The position numbers and the translations under genes were made by a program. From the NCBI GenBank assembly GCA_016713625.1, contig JADJOT010000001.1:186001-250000 (forward strand): a stretch of 64,000 nucleotides of DNA, given 5' to 3'. Source of the stretch: Candidatus Accumulibacter affinis (GTDB lineage Bacteria; Pseudomonadota; Gammaproteobacteria; Burkholderiales; Rhodocyclaceae). Of the stretch, positions 16,430 to 25,652 are shown one piece after another; the stretch's first letter is position 1; every line of letters starts with the position of its first letter. The notes under the pieces were generated by a model. It worked only from the letters and a program-made list of their open reading frames with translations, was not told where the DNA came from and did no database searches.

Positions 16430-16879
16430 CTACCTCTTCTGCGCACTCGCTCGCTTGGGCGATCTCGAGAGGTTCTTGAACATCGTGTAATGGCGTTTCA
16501 GCCGATCGACGTAGGACTTGTCCTGGAGCACTACGTGCTTGAACAGGCTGAGGAAGGCTCCGGCGTGCGCGGACTGAGAATTCAGAGGGTCAAGGGTCGC
16601 GCCGAACCACTCTGCGCCGCCCTCCGTTCCCGGTGAGCATTTCCGATAGAAGGCGGCGTCTTCCCATCCGTAGCTGATTGTCGCCCAGACCTTGTCAGCG
16701 CTATTCTTGCTGACGATCTGGATGATCACCCGCCGGCAGTCGCAATCGTCGTCGGTGCAATAGAATTCGAGCAAGCCATAAACGCCCGCCGGCACCGCTT
16801 TCCCGGGAGGAACGGTAACCACCCGCGTTTCCTCAAACGCGAGATCGCCAAATCTTTCGAAAAACGCCAGCATTCCCAT
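16430..16879 (-). CDS. Hypothetical protein with Cys-rich motif
   Basis: 149 residues (M-G-M-L-A-F-F-E-R-F-G-D-L-A-F). An acidic/cysteine stretch Y-C-T-D-D-D-C-D-C-R-R-V at about 42-53 could bind metal. The tail is basic (S-P-K-R-A-S-A-Q-K-R). There is no signal peptide or membrane helix. It is on the same strand as the HTH-like gene 97 bases downstream. Family not recognised, but the reading frame is long and its composition protein-like. Confidence 0.5.
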   Translation of the reverse strand: MGMLAFFERFGDLAFEETRVVTVPPGKAVPAGVYGLLEFYCTDDDCDCRRVIIQIVSKNSADKVWATISYGWEDAAFYRKCSPGTEGGAEWFGATLDPLNSQSAHAGAFLSLFKHVVLQDKSYVDRLKRHYTMFKNLSRSPKRASAQKR

Positions 16880-17023
16880 CGTCTAGCCTCGTCGGACCGA
16901 GGCGCACATGCTACAACAGAAACGCTGCTCCGGTCCGATCGACGACAACGGAACGTCACATACTTGGTTGGTGATCGTCGTCGCGCGGGTTTTCACGGCC
17001 ACACCAACCAGAAATTTCGCGTT

Positions 17024-17292
17024 GGCGTACCTCACCAAACAAAAGCATACGCCATCGCAAAACCCTTCCAAGCCCCTCAAATACTCACAAAAAAACAACA
17101 GGTTAAAAAACCGTACCAAATTTGCGAAATCAGGAGGTTTCGAGAGAAATGGCCCTTAAGAGCGCAGATATGACATTTGTAGGGTAGGCGAGGTCAACAG
17201 GTTTACACGAAAAACCCCGCAGAACATGGCGTTCAGCGGGGTTGTCGTTTTTGCTGCAGAGAGTTTACAGCCGGTATCCTGGCGGGCCAGAA
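17024..17292 (+). repeat. ~270-bp dispersed direct repeat, copy A
   Basis: This region is closely similar along its whole length to 26164-26434, in the same orientation, with scattered substitutions and small indels. It opens GGCGTACCTCAC, contains GCAGATATGACATTTGT, and ends just after a strong terminator hairpin and GGCGGGCCAGAA. No protein is encoded. Copy B abuts the end of transposon copy 2, whereas copy A has no transposon. It may be a non-autonomous element or a remnant of a larger duplicated block. Confidence 0.8.
17211..17252. terminator. Rho-independent, possibly bidirectional terminator in repeat A
   Basis: Stem CCCCGCAGAAC (17215-17225) pairs with GTTCAGCGGGG (17231-17241) with one central mismatch and a 5-base loop. 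It is preceded by an A-run and followed by a T-rich tail. Confidence 0.8.
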
Positions 17293-17398
17293 CGTACGCC
17301 ATCGCAAACGCTCTGCAGTTTGAGTTGGTGCTATCGAGATATTTTTTGCAGCGGATGGTCTGCCGATGAACGCAGACAGATCCATTGCCATCAGACGA

Positions 17399-17488
17399 TC
17401 ATTCGGCAAAAACAAAAGTCTCCACCCCAGCGACGATCACAACGGCCAGCAGGAGGAATACTAACAGTCTCAAAAGATCGGCGTTCAT
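17399..17488 (-). CDS. 29-residue membrane peptide (tentative)
   Basis: ATG 17488 to TGA 17399 encodes M-N-A-D-L-L-R-L-L then a strongly hydrophobic stretch (V-F-L-L-L-A-V-V-I-V-A-G-V) and ends F-V-F-A-E. Its ATG overlaps the stop of the ORF upstream (ATGA), a sign of coupled translation. One transmembrane helix is predicted by eye. Short ORFs arise by chance, so confidence is low. Confidence 0.3.
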   Translation of the reverse strand: MNADLLRLLVFLLLAVVIVAGVETFVFAE

Positions 17489-17634
17489 TGCTGGGCATCC
17501 AGCCAGGGGTGATGATCACGTAGTGCAGCGAGTAGAGGACCGGCAAGGCCCGCGACACTCACCAAGACCTTCTGCCCCAGTGGTGGCAGATTGGGAAACA
17601 GGGTGGCCACTACCAACCCCACCACCACGAGCAA
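17485..17634 (-). CDS. ~49-residue membrane peptide (tentative)
   Basis: From TTG 17634 (or CTG 17649) the frame reads L-L-V-V-V-G-L-V-V-A-T-L-F-P-N-L-P-P-L, then L-V-S-V-A-G-L-A-G-P-L-L-A-A-L, and ends R-D-H-H-P-W-L-D-A-Q-Q. Two hydrophobic segments separated by a Pro turn suggest a helical hairpin. It lacks an ATG and a clear ribosome site. It overlaps the 29-residue ORF by 4 bases. It may be a real small membrane protein pair or a gene remnant. Confidence 0.28.
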   Translation of the reverse strand: MLVVVGLVVATLFPNLPPLGQKVLVSVAGLAGPLLAALRDHHPWLDAQQ

Positions 17635-17883
17635 GATGGGAATTTCCAGTAGAATTCATGAGGCTATTGTGCCCCCAGGGCCTCGCCACTCGGACAGCAT
17701 ATGGCTAACATTCATCAACAATATGATTTGTATAGACTTATATTGCAGTCCCGCATCGCCTCCCGAGCCACTCGGTCATGCTAAGGCCGACAAGGTTTGG
17801 ACTGCCGAAGAATCTGCCAAGTGCATGCAAATCCAGCATAAACAGCGCCTCAGTGTATGCATTTCGAGTGACGAGGCCCTGCT

Positions 17884-19410
17884 CTATTCTCCAATCGCTG
17901 GTCGATTTAAGGTAACGTGAACATGATTATTGTGGACGCTATTATAGCTCACCTTCGCATTACTCCAGCTACCTACCCCAAGATCAAGCGTCAATGGCAC
18001 ATTATTTGTAGTTTTGGTTACTTTTCCGGTCTCGATTAGGGCCTTAGCCCAGCCATTAGACAGACCAGAACCTGCAGAACCTATAGAATAATAAAGAGCA
18101 CTTACGGTACCGAGGTCTGCCAATTTTTTCAGCCCATCCCGCGTGGCGCTAACAAAACTTTTTAGATTGTTGACAGCATCAAGCGCGGCTGCAGGTGGAG
18201 TTGGATTCGGTGTTCCATTGGCTAACAACGTCCCGAATGCAGTCACTGCCGCATTGCTCAACTTATTATAGTTATCGGTACCGCTCGTGGCGCCAGAGAA
18301 ACGATAGAAATGGTAAGTATCGATATCTGTGCCGTATTGATGGGTGTTATGGCCAATGTTTTTACCGTGTTCTCCTGAAATATCATCAACGTCATTAATG
18401 AGGCTGGCATTCTGCGACAGCCAGTTATAAGTGCCTCGAGCTCCCCAATCGTCATGGCCGACGTCACGGATACCGTAGCGGCCTGGTAACAGATTAACCA
18501 TGCGCCACAAACTCCGCCGACCCGTGACGGTCTTCTCAGCGGAAACAGGATTCCCGGTGTTATCCTCACCGACTATACGGAACTTATATGCGATATCACG
18601 TGTGGGTGGTGGGTTGTCGTTCACAGTAGAAGCTGGATTCAATACAGTTGCCCGCACTTTCAGAGACATACTCGTGGCGGATTGAGCCAGAACTTGCACG
18701 TCATTGCCAGATGGAATGGGCAATTGATGAACTACCTCCATCAGATCTCCGGAGCCCTGCAGAGTAACTGTGACATTTTTCACGGTGATTGCATCGCCTT
18801 TGCTTAGCTCCAGTGTAAAGTAGCGTTGCATGGTGTTGGTGTCACCGATAGCCGGGATAGAATAGAATGTACCATTATTATTTGTGTTGATGATGTCTGG
18901 GTTGGCGGCATCAATGGTTAACTGTGGCGCTTGTTCTAGGCTGGCTCCAACGACGGTCGGCAATGCAGAGTCGCCAACATTCATCGCTGTGGCAATGATT
19001 TGCAGGGTCACGGGACCAGCCACGGTCAGCCCGGAAACATTAATGGTTTGGCGGATATCGCCGGTTGTGCTGTTCGCCAACCACGTTGGTGCCTGGGTCA
19101 ACTGGCTATTCACCTGTCGGCTGATGTCGTACAGCGAACCATTACTGCCGGTCAGAGACAAGGACCAGACATCATTGAATACGCTCTGGGCGGTGACATA
19201 ATAGGGATATTCTGCCGAATAGACGTTATAGAGGAGTGCTACGCTGGCCGTTCCTTGCGGAACGGTATAGGACTTGCTCCCTGATATCACTTGATTTTCG
19301 GCTGCAGCGGATACCGTCAGGTCGTAGGCATAAACAAAGTTTGCCCAAAGCCAAGAGGCCAGGGCCGTAGATAACACGGTCATTCTCATGATCTGGCTCC
19401 TTTGGCTCAC
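17884..19410 (-). CDS. Secreted protein with C-terminal M74/MepA-like (LAS) domain
   Basis: 508 residues with a signal peptide (ends near F-V-Y-A-Y). A long beta-rich Thr/Asn/Val-rich region follows. The C-terminal part contains G-H-N-T-H-Q-Y-G-T-D-I-D and H-N-N-H-V-H-V. These fit the H-x6-D and HxH zinc ligands of LAS-type murein endopeptidases such as MepA (H-Q-x-G-x-D-V-D in that family). By inference it is a zinc peptidase acting on peptidoglycan or matrix peptides outside the cell. Its ATG overlaps the stop of the upstream secreted-protein gene by 4 bases. It is last in a three-gene operon headed by a PEP-CTERM-like protein. Confidence 0.65.
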   Translation of the reverse strand: MSQRSQIMRMTVLSTALASWLWANFVYAYDLTVSAAAENQVISGSKSYTVPQGTASVALLYNVYSAEYPYYVTAQSVFNDVWSLSLTGSNGSLYDISRQVNSQLTQAPTWLANSTTGDIRQTINVSGLTVAGPVTLQIIATAMNVGDSALPTVVGASLEQAPQLTIDAANPDIINTNNNGTFYSIPAIGDTNTMQRYFTLELSKGDAITVKNVTVTLQGSGDLMEVVHQLPIPSGNDVQVLAQSATSMSLKVRATVLNPASTVNDNPPPTRDIAYKFRIVGEDNTGNPVSAEKTVTGRRSLWRMVNLLPGRYGIRDVGHDDWGARGTYNWLSQNASLINDVDDISGEHGKNIGHNTHQYGTDIDTYHFYRFSGATSGTDNYNKLSNAAVTAFGTLLANGTPNPTPPAAALDAVNNLKSFVSATRDGLKKLADLGTVSALYYSIGSAGSGLSNGWAKALIETGKVTKTTNNVPLTLDLGVGSWSNAKVSYNSVHNNHVHVTLNRPAIGE

Positions 19411-20723
19411 AGGGGGGAAGTGGCGATGGGCGGTACGTTGTTCGCCACATCGATTGGCCCGCGCATCTTGAGATCGATGCGAACATTGCCGGAGATGACG
19501 GCCGTGCCCTGACCAAGGTAGAAAATGCCTCCACTGGAAGCTACAGCCCTGATATCCAAATTACCCGAGGGTAACAAGGGCAACGGAAAAGTCCCGTCCG
19601 CTGCCGATTCAGTATCGAACGTGATGTCCGTATTGAGCACGGATACCTTAATAGGGATACCGCCAAGCGGCAGGCTGGGATTAGATGGTGGGGCGCTCAG
19701 CTTGCCTTGGACCGTCCACTGTGAGATATAAAATGGAATCTCTTGTAGATGAGGAATACCCTGCTTGTCGAGTACTTGGACAAAGAGCAGCTTCTTCTGG
19801 TTGAGATTGCCAATCGCCGTAAAGAAAGCCATCGAGTCGGCAAACAAGCTACCGTCGCTTCGAATGGCAAACAGGCCAGTAATGTTTTTGGGATAGCCGC
19901 CTGCAGGATCGCGCAATTCGACAAGCTCCACCAAGTCGCTGACCACGGCCTTCTCGTTTTGAAAAAACCTTAGGACAACTAATGGAACGCTAGTCAACAA
20001 CATGAGGTGTTGTAAGCGGTCCATGCGTAGCACGGATTCGGCTCCGAACTCTCCAGAGTCACCTAGTTCAACATCGACATAGCGCGTTTCACCTGCGGTA
20101 AGCCCTACCACCTGAGTGGCCCCATAGTAATTAGGAGGGGTGCTCACACTAATCTCAGACACATCCAAGGGAGCAACGACGCTCGCACGCCCCTGGGCAT
20201 CTGTCATGGCACGGGTCACCCCGTCAAGCTTAATCGCATAACCCGCCTTCACAGAGTTACCACCATTCTCCGTGTTCATCCTAGCAGCGATCTCCAGCCG
20301 GGCTGTGCCAGCAGGGACTAACTGTTCCGCCTGTACGCTGAAGGTTGCGGCCGTTACTGTTTTTCCAAGGTTGACGAACCGCACAGGAACGGTGGTGGAT
20401 TTGCCCGCATCAAGAACGAATTCTGGTAGTGGCACCTCGACATATGGTTTCCCCAAGGCGGTCTTGCCGTAAATGTTGTAAAGGCTAACAGAGACCGGCT
20501 TGACCGACTCCAAAACCAGCCTCATCGGGGCAGCTAAAGGCATTGTGCCGGTGTTGTGGATGGTGACAGTGGTATCAAATGTATCGGTCTGACGGTTATA
20601 TAGGAAACCTGATCGGTTGACCTGAACTTGGTTGATCGGCTGCGGTGCCGAGAAAGCCCAAGGGGCGGACACAATAGCCAGGACGAATGCAAATGTTCTC
20701 AGAATAAGGGTTGTCATAACCAA
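19407..20723 (-). CDS. Secreted beta-rich protein of unknown function
   Basis: 438 residues with a signal peptide (F-V-L-A-I-V-S-A-P-W-A-F-S-A). The mature part reads as several Ig/carboxypeptidase-regulatory-like beta domains (Y-N-R-Q-T-D-T-F-D-T-T-V-T-I-H-N-T-G, and later T-D-I-T-F-D-T-E-S-A-A-D-G-T-F, a typical repeated-sandwich pattern). No catalytic motif is seen. It overlaps the upstream PEP-CTERM-like gene by 10 bases and the downstream M74-like gene by 4, so the three are almost certainly co-expressed and function together at the cell surface. Confidence 0.65.
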   Translation of the reverse strand: MVMTTLILRTFAFVLAIVSAPWAFSAPQPINQVQVNRSGFLYNRQTDTFDTTVTIHNTGTMPLAAPMRLVLESVKPVSVSLYNIYGKTALGKPYVEVPLPEFVLDAGKSTTVPVRFVNLGKTVTAATFSVQAEQLVPAGTARLEIAARMNTENGGNSVKAGYAIKLDGVTRAMTDAQGRASVVAPLDVSEISVSTPPNYYGATQVVGLTAGETRYVDVELGDSGEFGAESVLRMDRLQHLMLLTSVPLVVLRFFQNEKAVVSDLVELVELRDPAGGYPKNITGLFAIRSDGSLFADSMAFFTAIGNLNQKKLLFVQVLDKQGIPHLQEIPFYISQWTVQGKLSAPPSNPSLPLGGIPIKVSVLNTDITFDTESAADGTFPLPLLPSGNLDIRAVASSGGIFYLGQGTAVISGNVRIDLKMRGPIDVANNVPPIATSPL

Positions 20724-21355
20724 CCATCCTTGCGTAATGATCCGGTAGCCAGTACGATAAGGCCGATGGCCAGTAATGGCAAAGCACTAGGTTCAGATAT
20801 TAGATTCTGATCTTCGATGTATGTGCCTGACCACGTCACTGGTGCAGGTGACGACGGTCCATACACAAGGAGGTCACCGGAGTTCAATCCAGATGCTGTC
20901 CAAGACATCAAGGCATTTGTGCCCAATGGCTCATCGGTGTAGATTGACGGTAAACCGCTGGAACCATCCAAAACATAGATGGCCAGCATGTCCGCGAACA
21001 TGCCTGGCGCAGGTGCGTTGTTGGTTGGGTTAAATTGCAAACTGAGTTGTGTACCTCCCGAATACTCAAGCAGCAGACTGGTGTAGAAGACTGTATCTTC
21101 CAGTAGGTAGCCGCCTGCTGAAACAGACGCACCTCCGACCAAGGTAACTGGTCCAGCTGTCCCGTTCGTGTTGATGTCTCTCACACTTACGCTATTTGAT
21201 GGCCCGTCGCCATCTATAAAGTCGATACCAAAGAGCACATCTGGACCTAGTGAGGCGAGTCCGGATATGTCGAACTGAATAGTGATGGCATGTGCCTGCC
21301 CAACTGATGCGGCAAGGAATGCCATAAGCATGAACGCTCGTGGAATGGCTTTCAC
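20714..21355 (-). CDS. PEP-CTERM-like exported protein
   Basis: 213 residues: signal peptide (M-L-M-A-F-L-A-A-S-V-G-Q-A-H-A), a beta-rich Gly/Ser/Asn-rich body, and a C-terminal tripartite tail. The tail has S-E-P-S-A in the PEP position, hydrophobic L-P-L-L-A-I-G-L-I-V-L-A-T-G and basic R-K. The motif is S-E-P-S rather than canonical V-P-E-P, so processing by exosortase is likely but not certain. It is the first gene of a three-gene operon; a near-consensus sigma-54 promoter lies 136 bases upstream at 21491-21506. Confidence 0.72.
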   Translation of the reverse strand: MKAIPRAFMLMAFLAASVGQAHAITIQFDISGLASLGPDVLFGIDFIDGDGPSNSVSVRDINTNGTAGPVTLVGGASVSAGGYLLEDTVFYTSLLLEYSGGTQLSLQFNPTNNAPAPGMFADMLAIYVLDGSSGLPSIYTDEPLGTNALMSWTASGLNSGDLLVYGPSSPAPVTWSGTYIEDQNLISEPSALPLLAIGLIVLATGSLRKDGWL

Positions 21356-21490
21356 AGATACCCCCTTCTAAAGTTTTCCCCTATAGCTTTCAATCGGCTC
21401 TATGTCGTTTCGTGTGGAACCGGGCGTCTACCCCTCCCCAGCGCCAAGCGCGGGAACCTCGAAGAGCGATCTGTTTAACCCAAAAAAAGA

Positions 21491-21506
21491 AGCAATATTT
21501 ATGCCA
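21491..21506 (-). promoter_or_regulatory. Sigma-54 promoter upstream of the PEP-CTERM-like operon
   Basis: On the minus strand TGGCATAAATATTGCT matches the -24/-12 consensus, with GG and GC separated by exactly 10 bases. PEP-CTERM genes in related bacteria are known to depend on RpoN with the PrsK/PrsR regulators. Confidence 0.75.
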
Positions 21507-21509
21507 AAA

Positions 21510-21750
21510 TTATAACCCCTTGTTTTTGCGAATGTTTCTCGAAGACGCGTATTCCGAGTGTAAAATATTCCGACAGTTGGCGACTCTTAAGCGGTCAGCA
21601 AAAAGTCTTGCCAGTCCGATCAGATCAACGAATTCTTGCGCCTCCATCACAGCACTTCCTTCACTTCGTTCGCGACCTCGTCGATTCCAGCATCGCGATT
21701 TTTCTCGATGAAGTTAAAGAACGAGCGCCTCCGCTCGGCAGTTACAGATC
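21510..21750 (-). pseudogene. Small overlapping ORF remnants, unknown
   Basis: A frame without a start ends at 21647 (F-F-N-F-I-E-K-N-R-D-A-G-I-D-E-V-A). Its TGA overlaps ATG 21647 of a 45-residue ORF (M-E-A-Q-E-F-V-D-L-I-G-L-A-R-L-F) that stops at 21510. The composition is protein-like but the upstream start is missing, so this is probably a gene remnant. No family recognised. Confidence 0.25.
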
Positions 21751-21939
21751 AAGCCGCCCAGTGCCACGAGCCCTGTCACCGAAGTTTATCGACACGGAAT
21801 ATACCGGCATTATGGAGCAGCTACCCCTAATCTCTGGCGAGCTCCGCGGCGGCGACGAACTTTTTTTCTGACAGGCTCACTCTGTGAGCCCGCAAGGTCT
21901 TACACTGATCCTCATGACCCACCTCCATGAGCCAGTGCG

Positions 21940-22626
21940 ATGAGTTTACATTTCCTGTTGAAAGCCGAAGCCCGTACCCTGTCCGTGGTTCAGGTTCTGG
22001 CGATGAGTGACGATGACGCTTTGCCCTGTTCCGCCACCTGCGCTGGGGCGAAGGGAGGAAGTGGTCTGCCCGCACTGCGGCATGGCGCACCGGCACTACT
22101 TCCGCCCGACCCGCAAGATTTGGCGCTGAGCGGGCTGCCAGGAAGATTTCTCCGTCACGTCCGGAACGATCTTCGCCTTCCACAAGCTGCCCCTGCGCCT
22201 GTACCTTGCGGCGGTGATCCTGTTCACCAACGCCGTGAAGGGCATTTCCGCCCTGCAGGTGGGCCGCGACCTGGGCGTGTCCCACAAGACCGCCTACGTC
22301 CTCCTGCACAAGATACGGGAGAGCCTGTGGGTGAGCCGGGACGAATCCGCCCTGCAGGGCGAGATTCACGTGGACGGGGCGGGGCGTACGTTGGCGGGAC
22401 GGTGCGGCCGGAGAACAAGAAGGAAGTCCGGGTCGACCGGCGCCTGGCGGAGAATCAAGACCCGGACAAGCGCTGCATCCTGGTGATGCGCGAGGCCTAC
22501 ACCGAGGCGGAGGTCGAGGCCGGCAACGCCGGCGCCAGGAAGACGCTGACCTTTATCCTGAAGAACGAGAACCAGGCCGACATCGGCAAGTTGGCGCCGG
22601 TCTACCTCGCCAAGGGTGCCGTGATC
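21940..22626 (+). pseudogene. IS1595-type (ISXO2-like) transposase, frameshifted and truncated
   Basis: Read across frames, the region gives an N-terminal zinc ribbon (C-P-H-C-G-M, then C-Q-E-D-F-S-V-T-S-G-T-I-F) and L-R-L-Y-L-A-A-V-I-L-F-T-N-A-V-K-G. The core follows with G-E-I-H-V-D-G-A, V-G-G-T-V-R-P-E-N-K-K-E and Q-D-P-D-K-R-C-I-L-V-M. This is the layout of IS1595-family transposases. At least three frame changes occur, and transposon copy 2 cuts it off at 22627. The missing 3' part does not reappear on the far side of that transposon. Confidence 0.8.
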
Positions 22627-22744
22627 GTGTCCCTCCGGCAAGCCTGCATGAATTTGCGGAAGGAATCGGTTAGAAGCTGTCGTTACAGACGGAGTCTGAA
22701 TTTTTCGCTTGCGTTCCGCTGCGGGGTCGCGTACTGTGCAGGAC

Positions 22745-23619
22745 ATGCAAACGACCCTGAGCTACCGCCACCGGGAGATCTCCGAAGACGACCTTGCCTT
22801 CATGCGCCAACTGATCGCGGATCATCCCGAGCTAAGCCGCAGAGGTTTGTCAAAGCGGTTGTGCGAAGCCTGGAATTGGGTGCAGGTCAATGGCGCGCTA
22901 CGCGACATGGTGTGCCGCGGGATGATGCTGATGCTGCATCGCACTGGGCGGATCGAATTGCCGCCGGTGCGTCAGATCCACGCAACCCGCTGGCCGATCG
23001 CCGGTCGCCGGCGCTGGTCAGGTGGACGACACGCCGCTGCACATGAACTTTGGCGAACTGGGCCCCCTGGAAGTGCGCCAGGTCCGACGCACGTCGGAAG
23101 AAGCCTTGTTCAACAGCCTGCTCCAGCAGCACCACTACCTGGGCTATACGCAGCCTGTTGGCGAGCATCTGAAGTATCTCGTCTGGGCTCGCGGCCGACC
23201 GGTGGCCTGTCTCGCGTGGTGCTCGGCGCCCCGTCATCTGGGCAGCCGCGACCGCTTCATCGGCTGGGGCCGCAGGCCCGTTTGCAGAACATCCGGCTGC
23301 TCGCCTACCACACGCGCTTTCTGATTCTGCCCTGGGTCACGGTGCCGCATCTCGCTTCCCACCTGCTCGGACGCATGGCGCGCCGGCTGTCGGCCGATTG
23401 GCAGTCGATGTACGGGCACCCGATCTACTTTCTCGAAACCTTCATCGAACCGCAGCGCTTTCGTGGCACCTGCTACCGAGCCGCCAACTGGCAACTCCTG
23501 GGGAGGACGACCGGCCGCGGCAAGGATACGCCGACCCATGTCGCCAATCGTTCGCTCAAGGACGTCCTGGGCTATGCGCTGGTCAGGACTTTCGCCAACG
23601 GCTGTCGCAGGTCGCGTGA
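22745..23619 (+). pseudogene. DruA-like DUF4338 gene, frameshifted copy
   Basis: This copy aligns with the intact gene at 14823-15701 but changes frame at about 22975-23020, about 23270 and about 23590. Sections in the correct frame include Y-R-H-R-E-I-S-E-D-D-L-A-F, H-M-N-F-G-E-L-G-P-L-E-V and S-L-K-D-V-L-G-Y-A-L. The first break is a one-base deletion relative to copy 1. The product cannot be made as a single protein. Confidence 0.85.
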
Positions 23620-25272
23620 CGAAGCCGCCCGAATACGTCCAGGCCACGCAGGAAGATCTGAACGAACTGCTGGCACTGGCCAAGCCAACGTTCCCGGCGC
23701 CGCAATACGAACTACTCCGCCAGGTGCTCGCCACTTTTGTCTTCGTCATGCAGGCCCTACAGAACGCGAAGACGTCGCTGACGCGCTTTCGCAAGAGGTT
23801 GTTCGGCGCATCTACCGAGAGCAAACACAAGCTCCTTCAGCCCGGCGCCCATTCGGACGAGAAGCCCGCCGCGGCCGAGGGGCCAGGCTCGGCTGAAGCA
23901 TCAGCGCCGGAGGGAGAGGTGTCGCCGGCGGCCGTAACTCCCCCGGCGAAACCCGAGCCGAAGAAGGTCACGGCCGCAATGGCGCCGCGAAGTATGGCGA
24001 CGCCCCGGTCATCGCACTGGCCGTTCCTGATCTGAAATCCGGCGATCCCTGCCCGGCCTGCCCCACTGGCAGGGTCTATGACGCACCGCCGAAGACCGTC
24101 GTCAAAGTCGTCGGACAACCGCCGATGCGGGCGACGATCTACCAGCGGCAACATCTGCGCTGCCGGCTGTGCGATGCGACCTTCACCGCGCCGCTGCCCG
24201 AGGGCACCTGCGCGGCGAAGTATGACCCCAGCTGTGCGAGCCTGCTCGCCCTGCTGCGCTACGGCAGCGGCCTGCCGTTCTACCGGATCGAAGGGCTGCA
24301 AGCGAGTCTCCGATGCCACTGCCGGATGCCACCCAGTGGGACCTCGTGGTCCAGGCCGTGCCGGCGCCGCGCGCCGTCTTCGGCGAACTGATCCGCCAGG
24401 CCGGACAGGGCGATCTGCTGCACTGCGACGACACCCGGGCGAAGATTCTGTCGCTGATCGTCGCCCGCAACCAGCTCGAAGCCGCCGGTCTGGCGCCCGA
24501 GGCCAAGGCCATCAACACCTCCGGCATCGTCGCCGTGCTCGCTCAGGGGCAGCACGTGGCGCTGTATTTCACCGGCCATCCGCATGCCGGGCAGAACCTG
24601 TCGGATATCCTGGCGCAGCGGGACCCGGCGCTGGCGCCACCGATGCAGATGAGCGATGCGCTGGCGTGCAACTTCGTCAGCGAGTTCGCGACGATCATCG
24701 GCAAATGCCTGACCCACGGACGACGCCAGATCGTCGACGTGATCGCGCATTTTCCTCAGCCGTGCCGCTACGTGATCGAGATTCTGGCGAAGGTTTACGC
24801 CAACGATGCGCACTGTCGCGAAGAGAAGCTCTCGTCCGAGCAACGCCTGCTCACCCATCAGACGCACAGCGCTCCGCCGCTGCGGGAACTGAAGGACAGG
24901 ATCAACGATCAATTCACGAAACGACTCGTCGAGCCGAATAGCGGGCTGGGCAAGGCCCTGAACTATTTGCTCAAGCACTGGGACGGACTGACGCTCTTTC
25001 TGCGCCAGGCTGGGGCACCGCTGGATAACAACCTTTGCGAGAGAGCCCTCAAACGGGCGATCCTGCATCGCAAGAATTCGCTGTTCTACAAAACCCTGAA
25101 GGGGGCCGAGGTGGGCGATATCTACATGAGCCTGATTCATACCTGCCAGCTCTGCCGCGTCAATCCGTTCGCCTATCTGCAGGCCTTGCATGGCCATGCC
25201 AAGGAGGTTCTGGCCCAGGCGGCCTGGTGGTTGCCCTGGAATTACCGCGAGCAACTCGCCAACGCCGAATGA
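23616..25272 (+). pseudogene. tnpC: IS66 transposase TnpC, frameshifted copy 2
   Basis: It starts at GTG 23616 overlapping the druA-like stop. The frame breaks at about 23960-23980 (A-K-P-E-P-K-K then a shift) and near 24310. The C-terminal two thirds (from about 24313) is open and includes L-H-C-D-D-T-R-A-K and the intact L-D-N-N-L-C-E-R-A-L-K-R end that copy 1 lacks. Between them the two copies retain every part of an intact gene. Confidence 0.85.
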
Positions 25273-25298
25273 ACCGATGGCCCACGTCTTTCGCGACT

Positions 25299-25652
25299 CT
25301 ACGCCGCGAGGCGACGCCAGGCCGGTGCCGCCCGGGTCTGCGCCGGGTTGCCGGCCATCAGCAGGACCTGCAGCTCGCAGGCCTGGAGTCCCTGGGTCGG
25401 CGCCGTGCCGTCGGGCCAGAAGGCGAAGCGCCCGCTCGATAGCCGTTTGTGGCAAAGCCAGAACCCCTGGCCGTCATAAACGAGGATCTTGAGGGCGGTG
25501 CGGGCGCGGTTGCGGAAGACGAACAGGCTCCCGCTGAACGGATCGGCTTCCAGGCGCTCTCGGCAGAGGCTGGCCAGCCCATCGATCCCCGCCCGGAAAT
25601 CGATTGCTTCGACCGCGACCAGAATGCGCATGTGTGGCGTGATCTGGATCAT
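25299..25652 (-). CDS. tnpB: IS66 accessory protein TnpB, copy 2
   Basis: 117 residues, nearly identical to the copy at 12790-13143 (V-A-V-E-A-I-D-F-R-A-G here against V-A-V-E-P-I-D-F-R-A-G there). The frame is complete, with all TnpB signature blocks (S-G-S-L-F-V-F, V-Y-D-G-Q-G-F-W). It follows the tnpA copy with the same 4-base overlap. It is probably non-functional alone because tnpA and tnpC of this copy are broken. Confidence 0.9.
   Translation of the reverse strand: MIQITPHMRILVAVEAIDFRAGIDGLASLCRERLEADPFSGSLFVFRNRARTALKILVYDGQGFWLCHKRLSSGRFAFWPDGTAPTQGLQACELQVLLMAGNPAQTRAAPAWRRLAA

Noticed and set aside
22709..23896. A continuous 395-residue protein in transposon copy 2
   Set aside because: It reads through frameshifts; comparison with copy 1 shows only sections of the DruA-like and TnpC frames are in it.
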